From the NCBI RefSeq assembly GCF_900115095.1, contig NZ_FOVH01000007.1, forward strand, positions 1 through 64,000: 64,000 nucleotides of DNA. The letters run 5' to 3'. A program made the position numbers and the translations under genes. The stretch's first letter is position 1, and the number at the start of each line of letters is the position of its first letter. The notes under the pieces were generated by a model. It had not been told where the DNA came from, did not search any database, and saw only the letters and a list, made by a program, of their open reading frames with translations. This DNA is from Actinomadura madurae. Lineage in GTDB: Bacteria > Actinomycetota > Actinomycetes > Streptosporangiales > Streptosporangiaceae. Positions 17,862 through 25,596 of this stretch are shown here, in pieces.

Positions 17862-18770
17862 ATGCAGTCGGCGGTGAAAGCTCCGCGCTTCGCGGTGAAT
17901 TCCTACTCGACGCCCCACAACACGATCTACCAGGACGTCGAGCAGGTCGCGGCGATCGGCGGCGCCGCCGTCGGCCTGTGGGAGGGCAAGTTCGCCGACG
18001 GCGACGACGAGCGGATCGCACGGTCCATGAAGGAGCACGGGCTGGAAGCGGCCTTCTGCGTCCCGCGGATGCATTCGATCTTGGGGATCCCCTTCGACAA
18101 GCCGGGGACCCCGCAGGATCCGCGCGAGCGCACCGAGCTGATCTGCCAGAGCATCCACCGCCTGGCCCGGTTCTCCCCCGCGGTGATCGCCATCGCGCCC
18201 GGTACCAGCGGGGATCCGGCGAACCCGGTCGGTCCGGCCGAGGCGGTGGCGGAGAACCTCCCGGCGATCGCGGACGCGGCCGCCGAACACGGCCTGCGGG
18301 TCGGGCTGGAGCTCCTGGCCGAGCGCCGGGGGTCGCCCATTCACACGCTCCCCGCGATGGCCGGGGTCATCGAGGAGGCGGGCCGCGACAACGTCGGGAT
18401 CATGTTCGACGTCTTCCACAGCTGGTGCGAGCCCGACCTGCACTCCCGGATCGCCGAGTACGGCCACCTCATCAACAGCGTGCAGGTGTGCGACGTCCGC
18501 CTGGAGGAGCGGAGCGGCTTCGACCGCGAGCTGCCCGGACGCGGTCGCGGCGTCGCGGCCGAGATCATCGCCAGTCTGCTGGACGCCGGGTACGACGGGC
18601 TCTGGGAGCTGGAGGTGTTCTCCGACGACGGCACCTACGGCAACGACTTCCCCGACTCGTACTGGAAAATGCCGCACCAGGAATTCCTCGCACAATCCAA
18701 GCAGGCATTCGAAGAGTGCTACGAGCAGGCTCTCGGCATTCTCGAGCAGCGAGCGAAGGCCGGCCCATGA
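17862..18770 (+). CDS. Sugar phosphate isomerase/epimerase-like TIM-barrel protein
   Basis: 302 residues; ATG 17862 chosen with GAAGGAG nine bases upstream (ATG 17853 is an alternative). Xylose-isomerase-like/AP endonuclease 2 fold, with metal-site residues suggested by GLELLAERRG, MFDVFHSW, VQVCDVR and WELEVFSDDG. Relatives include hydroxypyruvate isomerases, IolE-type dehydratases and 3-dehydroshikimate dehydratases. Overlaps the following VOC gene. The context is catabolic, so a dehydratase or isomerase acting on a ring-derived acid is more likely than sugar metabolism; inference. Confidence 0.82.
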   Translation: MQSAVKAPRFAVNSYSTPHNTIYQDVEQVAAIGGAAVGLWEGKFADGDDERIARSMKEHGLEAAFCVPRMHSILGIPFDKPGTPQDPRERTELICQSIHRLARFSPAVIAIAPGTSGDPANPVGPAEAVAENLPAIADAAAEHGLRVGLELLAERRGSPIHTLPAMAGVIEEAGRDNVGIMFDVFHSWCEPDLHSRIAEYGHLINSVQVCDVRLEERSGFDRELPGRGRGVAAEIIASLLDAGYDGLWELEVFSDDGTYGNDFPDSYWKMPHQEFLAQSKQAFEECYEQALGILEQRAKAGP

Positions 18771-19288
18771 GTGAGGCCTCCTTCGCCGCGTCCCTGCTCC
18801 ACCCGGGCTTCTACAAGCTTGGCTACGTCACCAACGACCGGGAGCAGGCGATCGACGTCCTGACCGAGCAGCTGGGCGTCGAGGAATTCGTCCCGTTCGA
18901 ACCGTCCTTCACGGTCACCACCGCCGACGGCAGGACCGGCCCAGCGAGTTTGCGCTGCGCGTTCTCCGCGGGCCGCGAGCTCTTCCTCGAAGTCCTGCAA
19001 CCGGTCGACGGCCTCGTGGACGTCTTCACCGAGTTCCTGACCGGCGGCGAGGACTTCCAGCTCGTGTTCCACCACGTGGCGGTCATCGTCGACGACCTCG
19101 CCGCGGTGAAGAGGTCGGCGGCCGCGCTGGGCATGACCCCGGCGATCGAGGCGCATCTGCCGACGGGGATGTCGTTCACCTATCTGAAGCTGCCGGGGCT
19201 CGGCCACTACGTGGAACACGATCAGTACGACGGAGACAGCCGAGCGTTCCTCGACGGCGTCCGGGACCGGGAGATCGCCCCGGGATAG
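18767..19288 (+). CDS. VOC (glyoxalase/dioxygenase superfamily) protein
   Basis: 173 residues, start overlapping the isomerase stop (ATGA). Two beta-alpha-beta-beta-beta repeats are suggested: HPGFYKLGYVTNDREQAID at the N-terminus and FHHVAVIVDDLAAV near residue 105, with possible metal ligands in HHVAV and YVEHDQYD. Short for an extradiol dioxygenase, so it may act as an isomerase, lyase or subunit. Its coupling to the TIM-barrel gene suggests sequential steps or a complex. Confidence 0.8.
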   Translation: MSEASFAASLLHPGFYKLGYVTNDREQAIDVLTEQLGVEEFVPFEPSFTVTTADGRTGPASLRCAFSAGRELFLEVLQPVDGLVDVFTEFLTGGEDFQLVFHHVAVIVDDLAAVKRSAAALGMTPAIEAHLPTGMSFTYLKLPGLGHYVEHDQYDGDSRAFLDGVRDREIAPG

Positions 19289-19300
19289 CCGGGGTGGTGC

Positions 19301-20086
19301 TCAGAACGGCACCCTGATGGCGCCGGTCATGCCGCCGTCCGCGGTGACGACCTGCCCGTTGACGTAGCTCGACAGGTCGGAGATCAGGAAGAGGACGGCG
19401 GCGGCGATCTCGGCGGGGGTGCCTGCCCTGCCGCGCGGGATGCCGGCGCCGACCTCCTCCCACTGGGACTCGGTGAGCAGCCGGTTCAGCCGAGGCGTGC
19501 GGGTGAACCCGGGGGCGAGCACGTTGGCACGGACCCGCTGCGGGCCGTATTCGTGGGCGGCCGACGACACCAGCCTGTGCAACGCGGCCTTGGCCGCGCC
19601 GTACACGGCCTGGCCGTGCGCGTGGGTGTGCCCGGAGGTCGAGCCGACGAACACCATGCTGCCGCCCCCGGCCTCGGCGATCGCGCGGCCGCCCACCTGC
19701 ACGGCCAGGAACGCGTGGCGCACGGTGAGATCGAACTGCCGCTCCCAGTCGGCGTCCGAGAACTCCCGGACGGGTTTGATGGTGGCGATCCCGACCACGT
19801 CCACCAGGCCGGTAACGGAGCCGAGGGTGCCCGCTCGCTCGAACACGCGCTCCATCTCGCCGCGGTCGGTGACGTCCGCGGCGATCGGCATCCCGCCGAT
19901 CTCGGAGGCGACCTGCCGGGCGAGCTCCTCATCCCGGTCCACGCAGGCCACCCTGCCGCCGAGTTGCGCCAGGGCATGGGCCGACTGGCGTCCCATGCCG
20001 GCGCCCGCGCCGAGGACGACCACGGTCCGGCCGTCCAGCCGCAGGAGGCTCGCGTAGTCGGGAACGATGTCGGGATCGAAGCTCAT
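19301..20086 (-). CDS. Short-chain dehydrogenase/reductase
   Basis: 261 residues. LGAGAGMGRQ dinucleotide motif near residue 27, catalytic serine in VGSTSG and YGAAK near 165, GFTRTPRL in the substrate loop. Last of four overlapping minus-strand genes (22338 to 19301) encoding amidohydrolase, alpha/beta hydrolase, MIP18 protein and this enzyme. Converges with the VOC gene with 12 bp between stops. Confidence 0.87.
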   Translation of the reverse strand: MSFDPDIVPDYASLLRLDGRTVVVLGAGAGMGRQSAHALAQLGGRVACVDRDEELARQVASEIGGMPIAADVTDRGEMERVFERAGTLGSVTGLVDVVGIATIKPVREFSDADWERQFDLTVRHAFLAVQVGGRAIAEAGGGSMVFVGSTSGHTHAHGQAVYGAAKAALHRLVSSAAHEYGPQRVRANVLAPGFTRTPRLNRLLTESQWEEVGAGIPRGRAGTPAEIAAAVLFLISDLSSYVNGQVVTADGGMTGAIRVPF

Positions 20087-20421
20087 CGCGCCACCAAGCC
20101 CAGGGGGCGGATCCGCCTGAGCCGCTCCTGGGCTTGCGGGTCCATCATCTCCGGCATCCACTCGGCGAGGTGATCGACCTCCACCCGCACATCCGCGACG
20201 TCGGGGAGACGCCGCAGCGCCTTGCCGATCTGCTCGCTCATCAGGCCGATCTGCATGCAGAAGGGGCTGGTCAGCCGCAGGGTCACGGTGACCGCGCCGG
20301 CGGTGACGTCGATGGCCTGGATCAGCCCCATGTCCACGATGTCCACCGGGGCGCCGGTGGCGATCGCGCAGGGGTCGGCGACCCCGCGCAAGGCCGCGCG
20401 GACCTCGTCGATCGTGATCAT
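20083..20421 (-). CDS. MIP18/DUF59 metal-sulfur cluster assembly protein
   Basis: 112 residues, overlapping both neighbours by four bases. DUF59 pattern: IDEVRAALRGVADPCA at the N-terminus, VDIVDMGLIQ, and LTSPFCMQIGLM with the conserved cysteine. PaaD-like members help mature Fe-S enzymes or diiron oxygenases. Its place inside an aromatic-catabolic operon suggests a dedicated chaperone for a pathway Fe-S protein, for instance the reductase at 23358. Role inferred from family and position. Confidence 0.8.
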   Translation of the reverse strand: MITIDEVRAALRGVADPCAIATGAPVDIVDMGLIQAIDVTAGAVTVTLRLTSPFCMQIGLMSEQIGKALRRLPDVADVRVEVDHLAEWMPEMMDPQAQERLRRIRPLGLVAR

Positions 20422-21263
20422 CGCCGCTCCAATCCCAGCAGGAAGTCCACGGCCAGCCGGTTGAACCGTTCGGCCCGTTCGATGTTGAGCAGGTGCCCGG
20501 CCTCGTCGAACACCTCGACGCGCGCACCCGGAATGCGTCCCAGTGCCTGGTGGTAGCCGGGCTCCCGCAGCCGGTCCTTCGCACCCGCGAAGGCCAGCGT
20601 GGGCACGGTCACGTCCTCGTAGGGGATGGTGTCGGCCTGGCCGAAGTCCGAGCGGGGTGGCAGGTTCGGCGCTTTGAGCCGCGTCGCGGCCACGGCCTCC
20701 CACGCCCCCGGGCGCAGGCTGGCCTGAACGCGCCGGGCCACGTAACCCTCGTCCTCGGCCCATCGGGGATCGTTCAGGCACGCGCGCAGGATCGCCCGCA
20801 TGCCCTCGGGAGTGCCGTCGTAGTCGAGCAGCACTCGCCGGTCGGGATTGTCGGGGACGAAGCCGCCACCGGACACCAGCACCATCGCCGCGATCGGCAG
20901 CCGCGGCGAGGGCCGTGCCGCCTCGGCCACCAGCCTCGTGGCGCCCATCGAGGCGCCCGCGAAATGGGCTTCGTCGATGGCCAGCACTCTCAGGAATGCC
21001 GCCATGTGCCGCATCATCCGGTCGGATTTGGACACGAAATCGTGGAGCTTGTCGGTCTCCCCGAAGCCCAGCCAGTCCGGCGCGACGACTCGGAAATGCT
21101 CGGCGAACGCGGGGATGTTGCGTTCCCAGCACAGTTCCGCGCTCGCCCCGAACTCGCCGGAATGCAGCAGCACCACCGTCCTTTGGGCGTCGCCCGCCTC
21201 AAGGTAGTGGGTGCGGATACCGCCGACGTCAACGAATCGGCTGCGGATCTCAGTAGGCGACAT
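20418..21263 (-). CDS. Alpha/beta hydrolase (meta-cleavage-product hydrolase-like)
   Basis: 281 residues. Oxyanion strand VVLLHSGEFG near 30, nucleophile elbow GASMGA near 104, acid in FAGAKDRLREPGY and the histidine in DEAGHLLNIERAE. The layout matches C-C bond hydrolases and epoxide/ester hydrolases. Its start overlaps the amidohydrolase stop by 14 bases and it precedes the MIP18 gene. It probably cleaves a ring-opened or ester intermediate; no ring-cleaving partner other than gentisate dioxygenase is certain. Confidence 0.86.
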   Translation of the reverse strand: MSPTEIRSRFVDVGGIRTHYLEAGDAQRTVVLLHSGEFGASAELCWERNIPAFAEHFRVVAPDWLGFGETDKLHDFVSKSDRMMRHMAAFLRVLAIDEAHFAGASMGATRLVAEAARPSPRLPIAAMVLVSGGGFVPDNPDRRVLLDYDGTPEGMRAILRACLNDPRWAEDEGYVARRVQASLRPGAWEAVAATRLKAPNLPPRSDFGQADTIPYEDVTVPTLAFAGAKDRLREPGYHQALGRIPGARVEVFDEAGHLLNIERAERFNRLAVDFLLGLERR

Positions 21264-22338
21264 CGGCGACCGCGGTGGTCGAGTAGGGAGCCGGCGGTTC
21301 GGTGCCGTCCGGACGGTGCAGGTCGAACGCGTCGCCCTTGATCCGGTTCAGCCGTTCGGCGAGGTCGATGCCGTGCAGCCGGGCATAGTTCCGCGCCAGG
21401 ACGTCGCGCCGCACCTCATCGGTGATCTCCGGAAGCCCGAACCGCTCCACCGTCTCCGGTGAAAAGGCGAAATTCCGGGCGAAGTTCTCCAGGTGGGGCC
21501 GCGGGTGGGCGACCATGCAGCCCGTACCCCACACGATCTGGCTCAGCGCCCGCGGCCCGCCGTGGGCGACCAGCGCGGCGAAGGCCCGTTCGAAGGCGCT
21601 CGGCCGGTTGGTCAGCATCGTCGCCGTGGATTCCAGGTTCACCCAGACGTTGCGGAAGCGCGCCAGCTGCCAGGCGGTCTCCTCAAGGAAGGCCATGCCC
21701 CCGTGGACGATCTCGAAGTTCAGATCCGGGAACGCCATGGCCGCGCGGTCGATGTCGTCCACCCGGTAGTGCTTGAGCTCCACGGGGCCGAGCGGAATCG
21801 CCTTGTGCACGGCCACGGTCTTGATGCCGAGTTGCCGGGCGCGTTCGAACAACGGAAACGCCACTTCGGGATCGTCCATCAGCCATCCGGTGACCTCTGA
21901 GGCCACCCAGCTGTTCGGATACAGCTTCAGGCCGATCGGACGGTCGAACAGTTCCACCTGGCGTTCCAGATCCTCGATGGCCTTCGTCCCCTCCATGGGG
22001 TCCACGCCGACGTAGAACAGGAACCTGTCCGGCCAGCGTTCCTGGGCCTCAAGGCCCTTCTCGACGGAGCAGATCCCGTCATGGAAGGCCCGGATGGGCA
22101 CGACGTGGTAGACGGCGAGGTCGGCATAGCTTTCCACGAAGGACATATTGGCGACCTCTTCGATCGACCAGTTCCTCTCGTAGCCGTCCTTCGGCAGCCG
22201 GTATCCCGGAGGCGCCACTGCCCGATTCCCCCCGGAAACGATGGCGGTGATCGCCCGAGCATGTTCGGTGCGGAAGTTCTCCTCGGTGAGGTTGTACGGA
22301 TGAACCACCGCGTCAATTACCGGAATGCCATCGATCAC
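21250..22338 (-). CDS. Amidohydrolase family 2 (ACMSD-like) protein
   Basis: 362 residues. TIM-barrel metal hydrolase/decarboxylase superfamily: N-terminal VIDAVVHPYN in place of the usual HxH, IGLKLYPNSW with the strand-4 lysine/tyrosine region, VAVHKAIPLGP, FEIVHGGMAF and a late WGTGCM where the catalytic Asp motif normally lies. The altered HxH and the missing clear terminal Asp suggest a divergent metal site. First gene of the four-gene minus operon. Likely a decarboxylase or hydrolase of an aromatic-derived acid. Confidence 0.82.
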   Translation of the reverse strand: MIDGIPVIDAVVHPYNLTEENFRTEHARAITAIVSGGNRAVAPPGYRLPKDGYERNWSIEEVANMSFVESYADLAVYHVVPIRAFHDGICSVEKGLEAQERWPDRFLFYVGVDPMEGTKAIEDLERQVELFDRPIGLKLYPNSWVASEVTGWLMDDPEVAFPLFERARQLGIKTVAVHKAIPLGPVELKHYRVDDIDRAAMAFPDLNFEIVHGGMAFLEETAWQLARFRNVWVNLESTATMLTNRPSAFERAFAALVAHGGPRALSQIVWGTGCMVAHPRPHLENFARNFAFSPETVERFGLPEITDEVRRDVLARNYARLHGIDLAERLNRIKGDAFDLHRPDGTEPPAPYSTTAVADVAY

Positions 22339-22402
22339 CGCGCGCTCCCATCGTCGGGCTGCAAACTCCCTCGTGAGCCTAGGAGGACCACCGACGTACC
22401 CG

Positions 22403-23203
22403 TCAGCCGCCGACGCCCAAGTTCCGCGCAGCGGAATCGGCGGGTTCGACCTCGCCGAGCGACTGCTCGATGGCCTCGGCCGTCTCCCTCACCTGCTCCG
22501 CGAGCTGCTCCACCCCGGAGCGGGGACAGCGTGCGGACGGGCAGGCCACCGCGATGGAGGCGATCGCCAGGCCGCCGGGATTCTTGAACGCCACCCCGAC
22601 CGCCGTCACTCCCTTGGCGCTTTCGTCGACATTGGTGGCGTAACCGCGCTTGCGGGCAGCGGTCAGTTCCTGGCGCAGGGTCACCCTTTTCGCCACTTCA
22701 GCCGGATTTCCTGGCAGCCCCCGCGGATACAGAGCGAAGAACTCCGCGTCGGACAACTCCGCAAGCAGCGCCTTGCCCACCGCGGTGACGTGTGCGGGCA
22801 GCAACATCCCGATGCGCATTCCCACCCGGAGGATCTGGGGGCTCTCCACTCCGTCGATGAAGCGCGCCCCGTTACCTTCCAGCACCGCGAGATGGCAGGT
22901 CTCCGCCACTGCGGCGGAAAGCCGCTCCAGATGGGGCCGGACCACGGCCCGCAGAGCGGGGGTCGACCCGGGCCGCAGGTTCGCCGAGCCGAAGACCTGG
23001 CCGCGGTGGTAGAGCTTGTCGGCGTCCTGGGCCACGAACCCCCGGTACATCAGGGCCTGCAGCAGGCGGTGTGCCGTGGAACGTGCCACACCGAGGTGAT
23101 CGGCGACGTCCATGACCCGCACGGCAGGCCGGTCGCCCAGGAGCTCAAGGATCTGCAGGGCACGATCCACCGAGGTCAGCCCACCATTCGCTTCGGCGCT
23201 CAT
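22403..23203 (-). CDS. IclR-family transcriptional regulator (P450 island)
   Basis: 266 residues from ATG 23203; further in-frame starts exist upstream, and the repeat at 23226 argues for a short leader. HTH VRVMDVADHLGVARSTAHRLL, then the effector domain with VGKALLAELSDAEF and CPSARCPRSG. Sits in the middle of the island and reads away from the reductase/P450/FMO operon. The intergenic region holds two copies of the GATTCC-N7-GGAATC repeat, so autoregulation and control of the divergent operon are likely. Confidence 0.9.
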   Translation of the reverse strand: MSAEANGGLTSVDRALQILELLGDRPAVRVMDVADHLGVARSTAHRLLQALMYRGFVAQDADKLYHRGQVFGSANLRPGSTPALRAVVRPHLERLSAAVAETCHLAVLEGNGARFIDGVESPQILRVGMRIGMLLPAHVTAVGKALLAELSDAEFFALYPRGLPGNPAEVAKRVTLRQELTAARKRGYATNVDESAKGVTAVGVAFKNPGGLAIASIAVACPSARCPRSGVEQLAEQVRETAEAIEQSLGEVEPADSAARNLGVGG

Positions 23204-23225
23204 GCCTCGCATGGTGCCACGAACG

Positions 23226-23282
23226 GATTCCGTGGAGAAGAATCCGCAGGCCACCGGGCTGCTGATTCCGCATCACGGAATC
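23226..23282. promoter_or_regulatory. Two IclR-type operators, sites B' and B
   Basis: Site B at 23264-23282 is a perfect GATTCC-GCATCAC-GGAATC. Site B' at 23226-23244 is GATTCC-GTGGAGA-AGAATC with one arm mismatch, 22 bp before the IclR start. Both lie between the regulator and the divergent reductase gene. Confidence 0.72.
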
Positions 23283-23357
23283 GCCCGCTCGACCGGGGAG
23301 CATCCGCGGGCCGCGTACCTAGCCTTTTGTCGCAACGTCGACCTCAACGGAGCATTC

Positions 23358-24335
23358 ATGACGGTGGCGGACACCAGGCCCAAGACAGCGTTGACCACGG
23401 ATGCCGAGATCCCGGTCGTGGTCGCCGACCGCAGGCGGGTCGCGGCCGGGGTCGTGCAGTTGCGCCTTGCCCCCGCCGGCGGAGCACTCCCTCCCTGGAA
23501 CCCAGGGGCCCACATCGATCTGCTGCTCCCGGACGGGCTCGTGCGTCAGTACAGCCTGTGCGGTGAGCCGGACGAGACCGAGTGGACGATCATGGTGCTG
23601 CGAGAGCAGCACGGGCGGGGCGGCTCGGCCTATGTGCACGACGAACTGCGAGCAGGTCAACAGCTCGTAGCGCGTGGACCACGCAACCATTTCGCCCTGG
23701 AACAGGCACCGCGCTACCGCTTCATCGCCGGAGGGATCGGCATCACCCCGATCCTGTCGATGCTGCGGGCCGTCGAAACGTCCGGTGCGGACTGGTCGCT
23801 GGCCTACTGCGGGCGCACACGGGAAGGTCTGGCTCAGGTGGACGAGCTGACCTCCAGGTACGGGGCCCGAGTGCAACTGCACATCGACGCCGAGCAGGGA
23901 ATGCCGGGCCTGGAGGCGCTGATGAGCAGTCCTCAACCCGGCGAACTGCTGTACGCGTGCGGACCGTCGGGAATGCTGGACGCCATCGAACGGCTCCGCG
24001 CCGGGTGGCCGAAAGGCAGCGTCCATTTCGAACGCTTCACTCCGATCGAGCAGGAAGCCGCCGGCAACACCGAGTTCGAAGTGGAGCTGGCCGCCTCGGG
24101 CAAGGTCCTGACCATCCCGGCCGACCGTCCGATCATCGACGTGGTGCGCGAAGCCGGGGTTCAGGTCCTGTCCTCCTGCCAGGAAGGCACCTGCGGCACC
24201 TGCGAGACCTACGTCCTCTCCGGGGAGATCGACCACCGCGACTCCGTACTGAGCGAGGAGGAGCGCGACGAGGGCGAGGTCATGATGATCTGCGTGTCCC
24301 GCGCCCGCTGCCCCCGCCTGGTACTCGACATCTAA
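23358..24335 (+). CDS. PDR/VanB-type oxidoreductase (FMN, NAD, C-terminal 2Fe-2S)
   Basis: 325 residues, ATG 23358 with CGGAG upstream. Order: FMN-binding part with RQYSLCG, NAD part with AGGIGITPILSML, and a plant-type ferredoxin domain at the C-terminus with CQEGTCGTC and a fourth cysteine in MICVSRA. This is the phthalate dioxygenase reductase architecture. The P450 gene starts 32 bp downstream, so it most likely passes electrons from NADH to that P450, in effect an unfused version of the reductase half of CYP116B/P450RhF enzymes. Confidence 0.9.
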   Translation: MTVADTRPKTALTTDAEIPVVVADRRRVAAGVVQLRLAPAGGALPPWNPGAHIDLLLPDGLVRQYSLCGEPDETEWTIMVLREQHGRGGSAYVHDELRAGQQLVARGPRNHFALEQAPRYRFIAGGIGITPILSMLRAVETSGADWSLAYCGRTREGLAQVDELTSRYGARVQLHIDAEQGMPGLEALMSSPQPGELLYACGPSGMLDAIERLRAGWPKGSVHFERFTPIEQEAAGNTEFEVELAASGKVLTIPADRPIIDVVREAGVQVLSSCQEGTCGTCETYVLSGEIDHRDSVLSEEERDEGEVMMICVSRARCPRLVLDI

Positions 24336-24367
24336 GCAAGCCAGGCATCCGCGAAGGGACCACTGCC

Positions 24368-25582
24368 ATGACCGCCACCCTGCCTGAACTGGATCTCGAT
24401 CCGTTCTCCGACGAAGTACTGCGCGATCCCGGCGACTACCACCGCGCGGTCCGCGAGGCCGCCCCGGTGGTGCGGGTACAGCAGAGCGAAGGATTCGACC
24501 TGGTGGCGGTCGGGCGCTATGCGACCGTGCGGGCGATCTTCGACGACCCGGGCATGTTCCTCAACAGCCGGGGCGGCGGGATCCTGGACCTCAAGCACGA
24601 CGAGAACTTCCGCGAGCCCGGCCTGCTCCAGGAGAACGACCCACCCGGCCATACGGCCATCAAGGCCGTCATGACCTCGGTGATCTCCCCGCGGAACCTG
24701 CGCAGGATGCGACGGCAGTTCCAGGTCGCCGCCGACGAACTCGTCGACCGTCTCCTCCAGAAGAAGACCTTCGACGCCCAGACGGACTTCGCCGAGGCCT
24801 ACCCGCTGAAGGTCATCCCCGACGCGATCATGGGGGTGCGCGAAGAGGGCCGGGAGAACCTGCTGCGCTACAGCAAGTTCCTCTTCGAGAACATGGGCCC
24901 GCTGACCCCGCGCGCCAAGCAGGCCCTGGCCGAGATGGGCGACGTGCAGACCGCGATCGCCTGGGTGCGCGAATCCTGCATGCGCGAGAACGTCCACGAG
25001 GGCAGCTTCGGCGCCATGATCTGGGAGGCCGTCGACCGCGGGGAGCTCACCGACCAGCAGGCCCCGAACCTCGTGCGATCGCTGATCGGCGCGGGCATCG
25101 ACACCACCATCCACAGCCTCGCCAACACACTCCACCTCCTGGTTGAGCACCAGGACCAGTGGGCCCTCCTGCGCGAACTCCCCACACGCGGCAAGTTCGC
25201 CTATGACGAGGCGTTCCGGCACACCTCCACGGTCCGGCAGATCTTCCGCACCCCGGCGGCCGACACCGACATCGGAGGCGTCCCGGTGCGCGAAGGCCAG
25301 AAGATCATGCTCGTGCTGGGCGCCGCCAACCGGGACCCCGACCACTGGGGCCCGACCGTCGACCGCTTCGACATCACCCGGGACGCCGGCGGCCACGTCT
25401 CACTGGGCCGCGGCATCCATCAGTGCGTGGGAGCACCGATAGCCCGCATGGAGGCCGACGTGCTGCTGTCCACCTTCGCCCGCCGCGTGAAGTCCGTCGA
25501 GTTCGCCGACACCCCACGGCCCATGCTCAACAACTTCCTGCGCGGCTGGGACACCCTTCCCGTAACGATCACTCCTGCCTGA
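24368..25582 (+). CDS. Cytochrome P450, CYP199-like (paralogue 2)
   Basis: 404 residues; GAAGGGA lies upstream of ATG 24368. I-helix GAGIDTTIHS, DEAFRHTSTV K-helix, haem loop VSLGRGIHQCVG. Long stretches are identical or nearly so to the P450 at 15114-16328, including the same total length and C-terminus LPVTITPA. CYP199 relatives O-demethylate or hydroxylate benzoates. Lies between the PDR-type reductase and the flavin hydroxylase, so a demethylation-then-hydroxylation sequence leading to gentisate is plausible. Confidence 0.92.
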   Translation: MTATLPELDLDPFSDEVLRDPGDYHRAVREAAPVVRVQQSEGFDLVAVGRYATVRAIFDDPGMFLNSRGGGILDLKHDENFREPGLLQENDPPGHTAIKAVMTSVISPRNLRRMRRQFQVAADELVDRLLQKKTFDAQTDFAEAYPLKVIPDAIMGVREEGRENLLRYSKFLFENMGPLTPRAKQALAEMGDVQTAIAWVRESCMRENVHEGSFGAMIWEAVDRGELTDQQAPNLVRSLIGAGIDTTIHSLANTLHLLVEHQDQWALLRELPTRGKFAYDEAFRHTSTVRQIFRTPAADTDIGGVPVREGQKIMLVLGAANRDPDHWGPTVDRFDITRDAGGHVSLGRGIHQCVGAPIARMEADVLLSTFARRVKSVEFADTPRPMLNNFLRGWDTLPVTITPA

Positions 25583-25596
25583 GGACGGATGACCGC

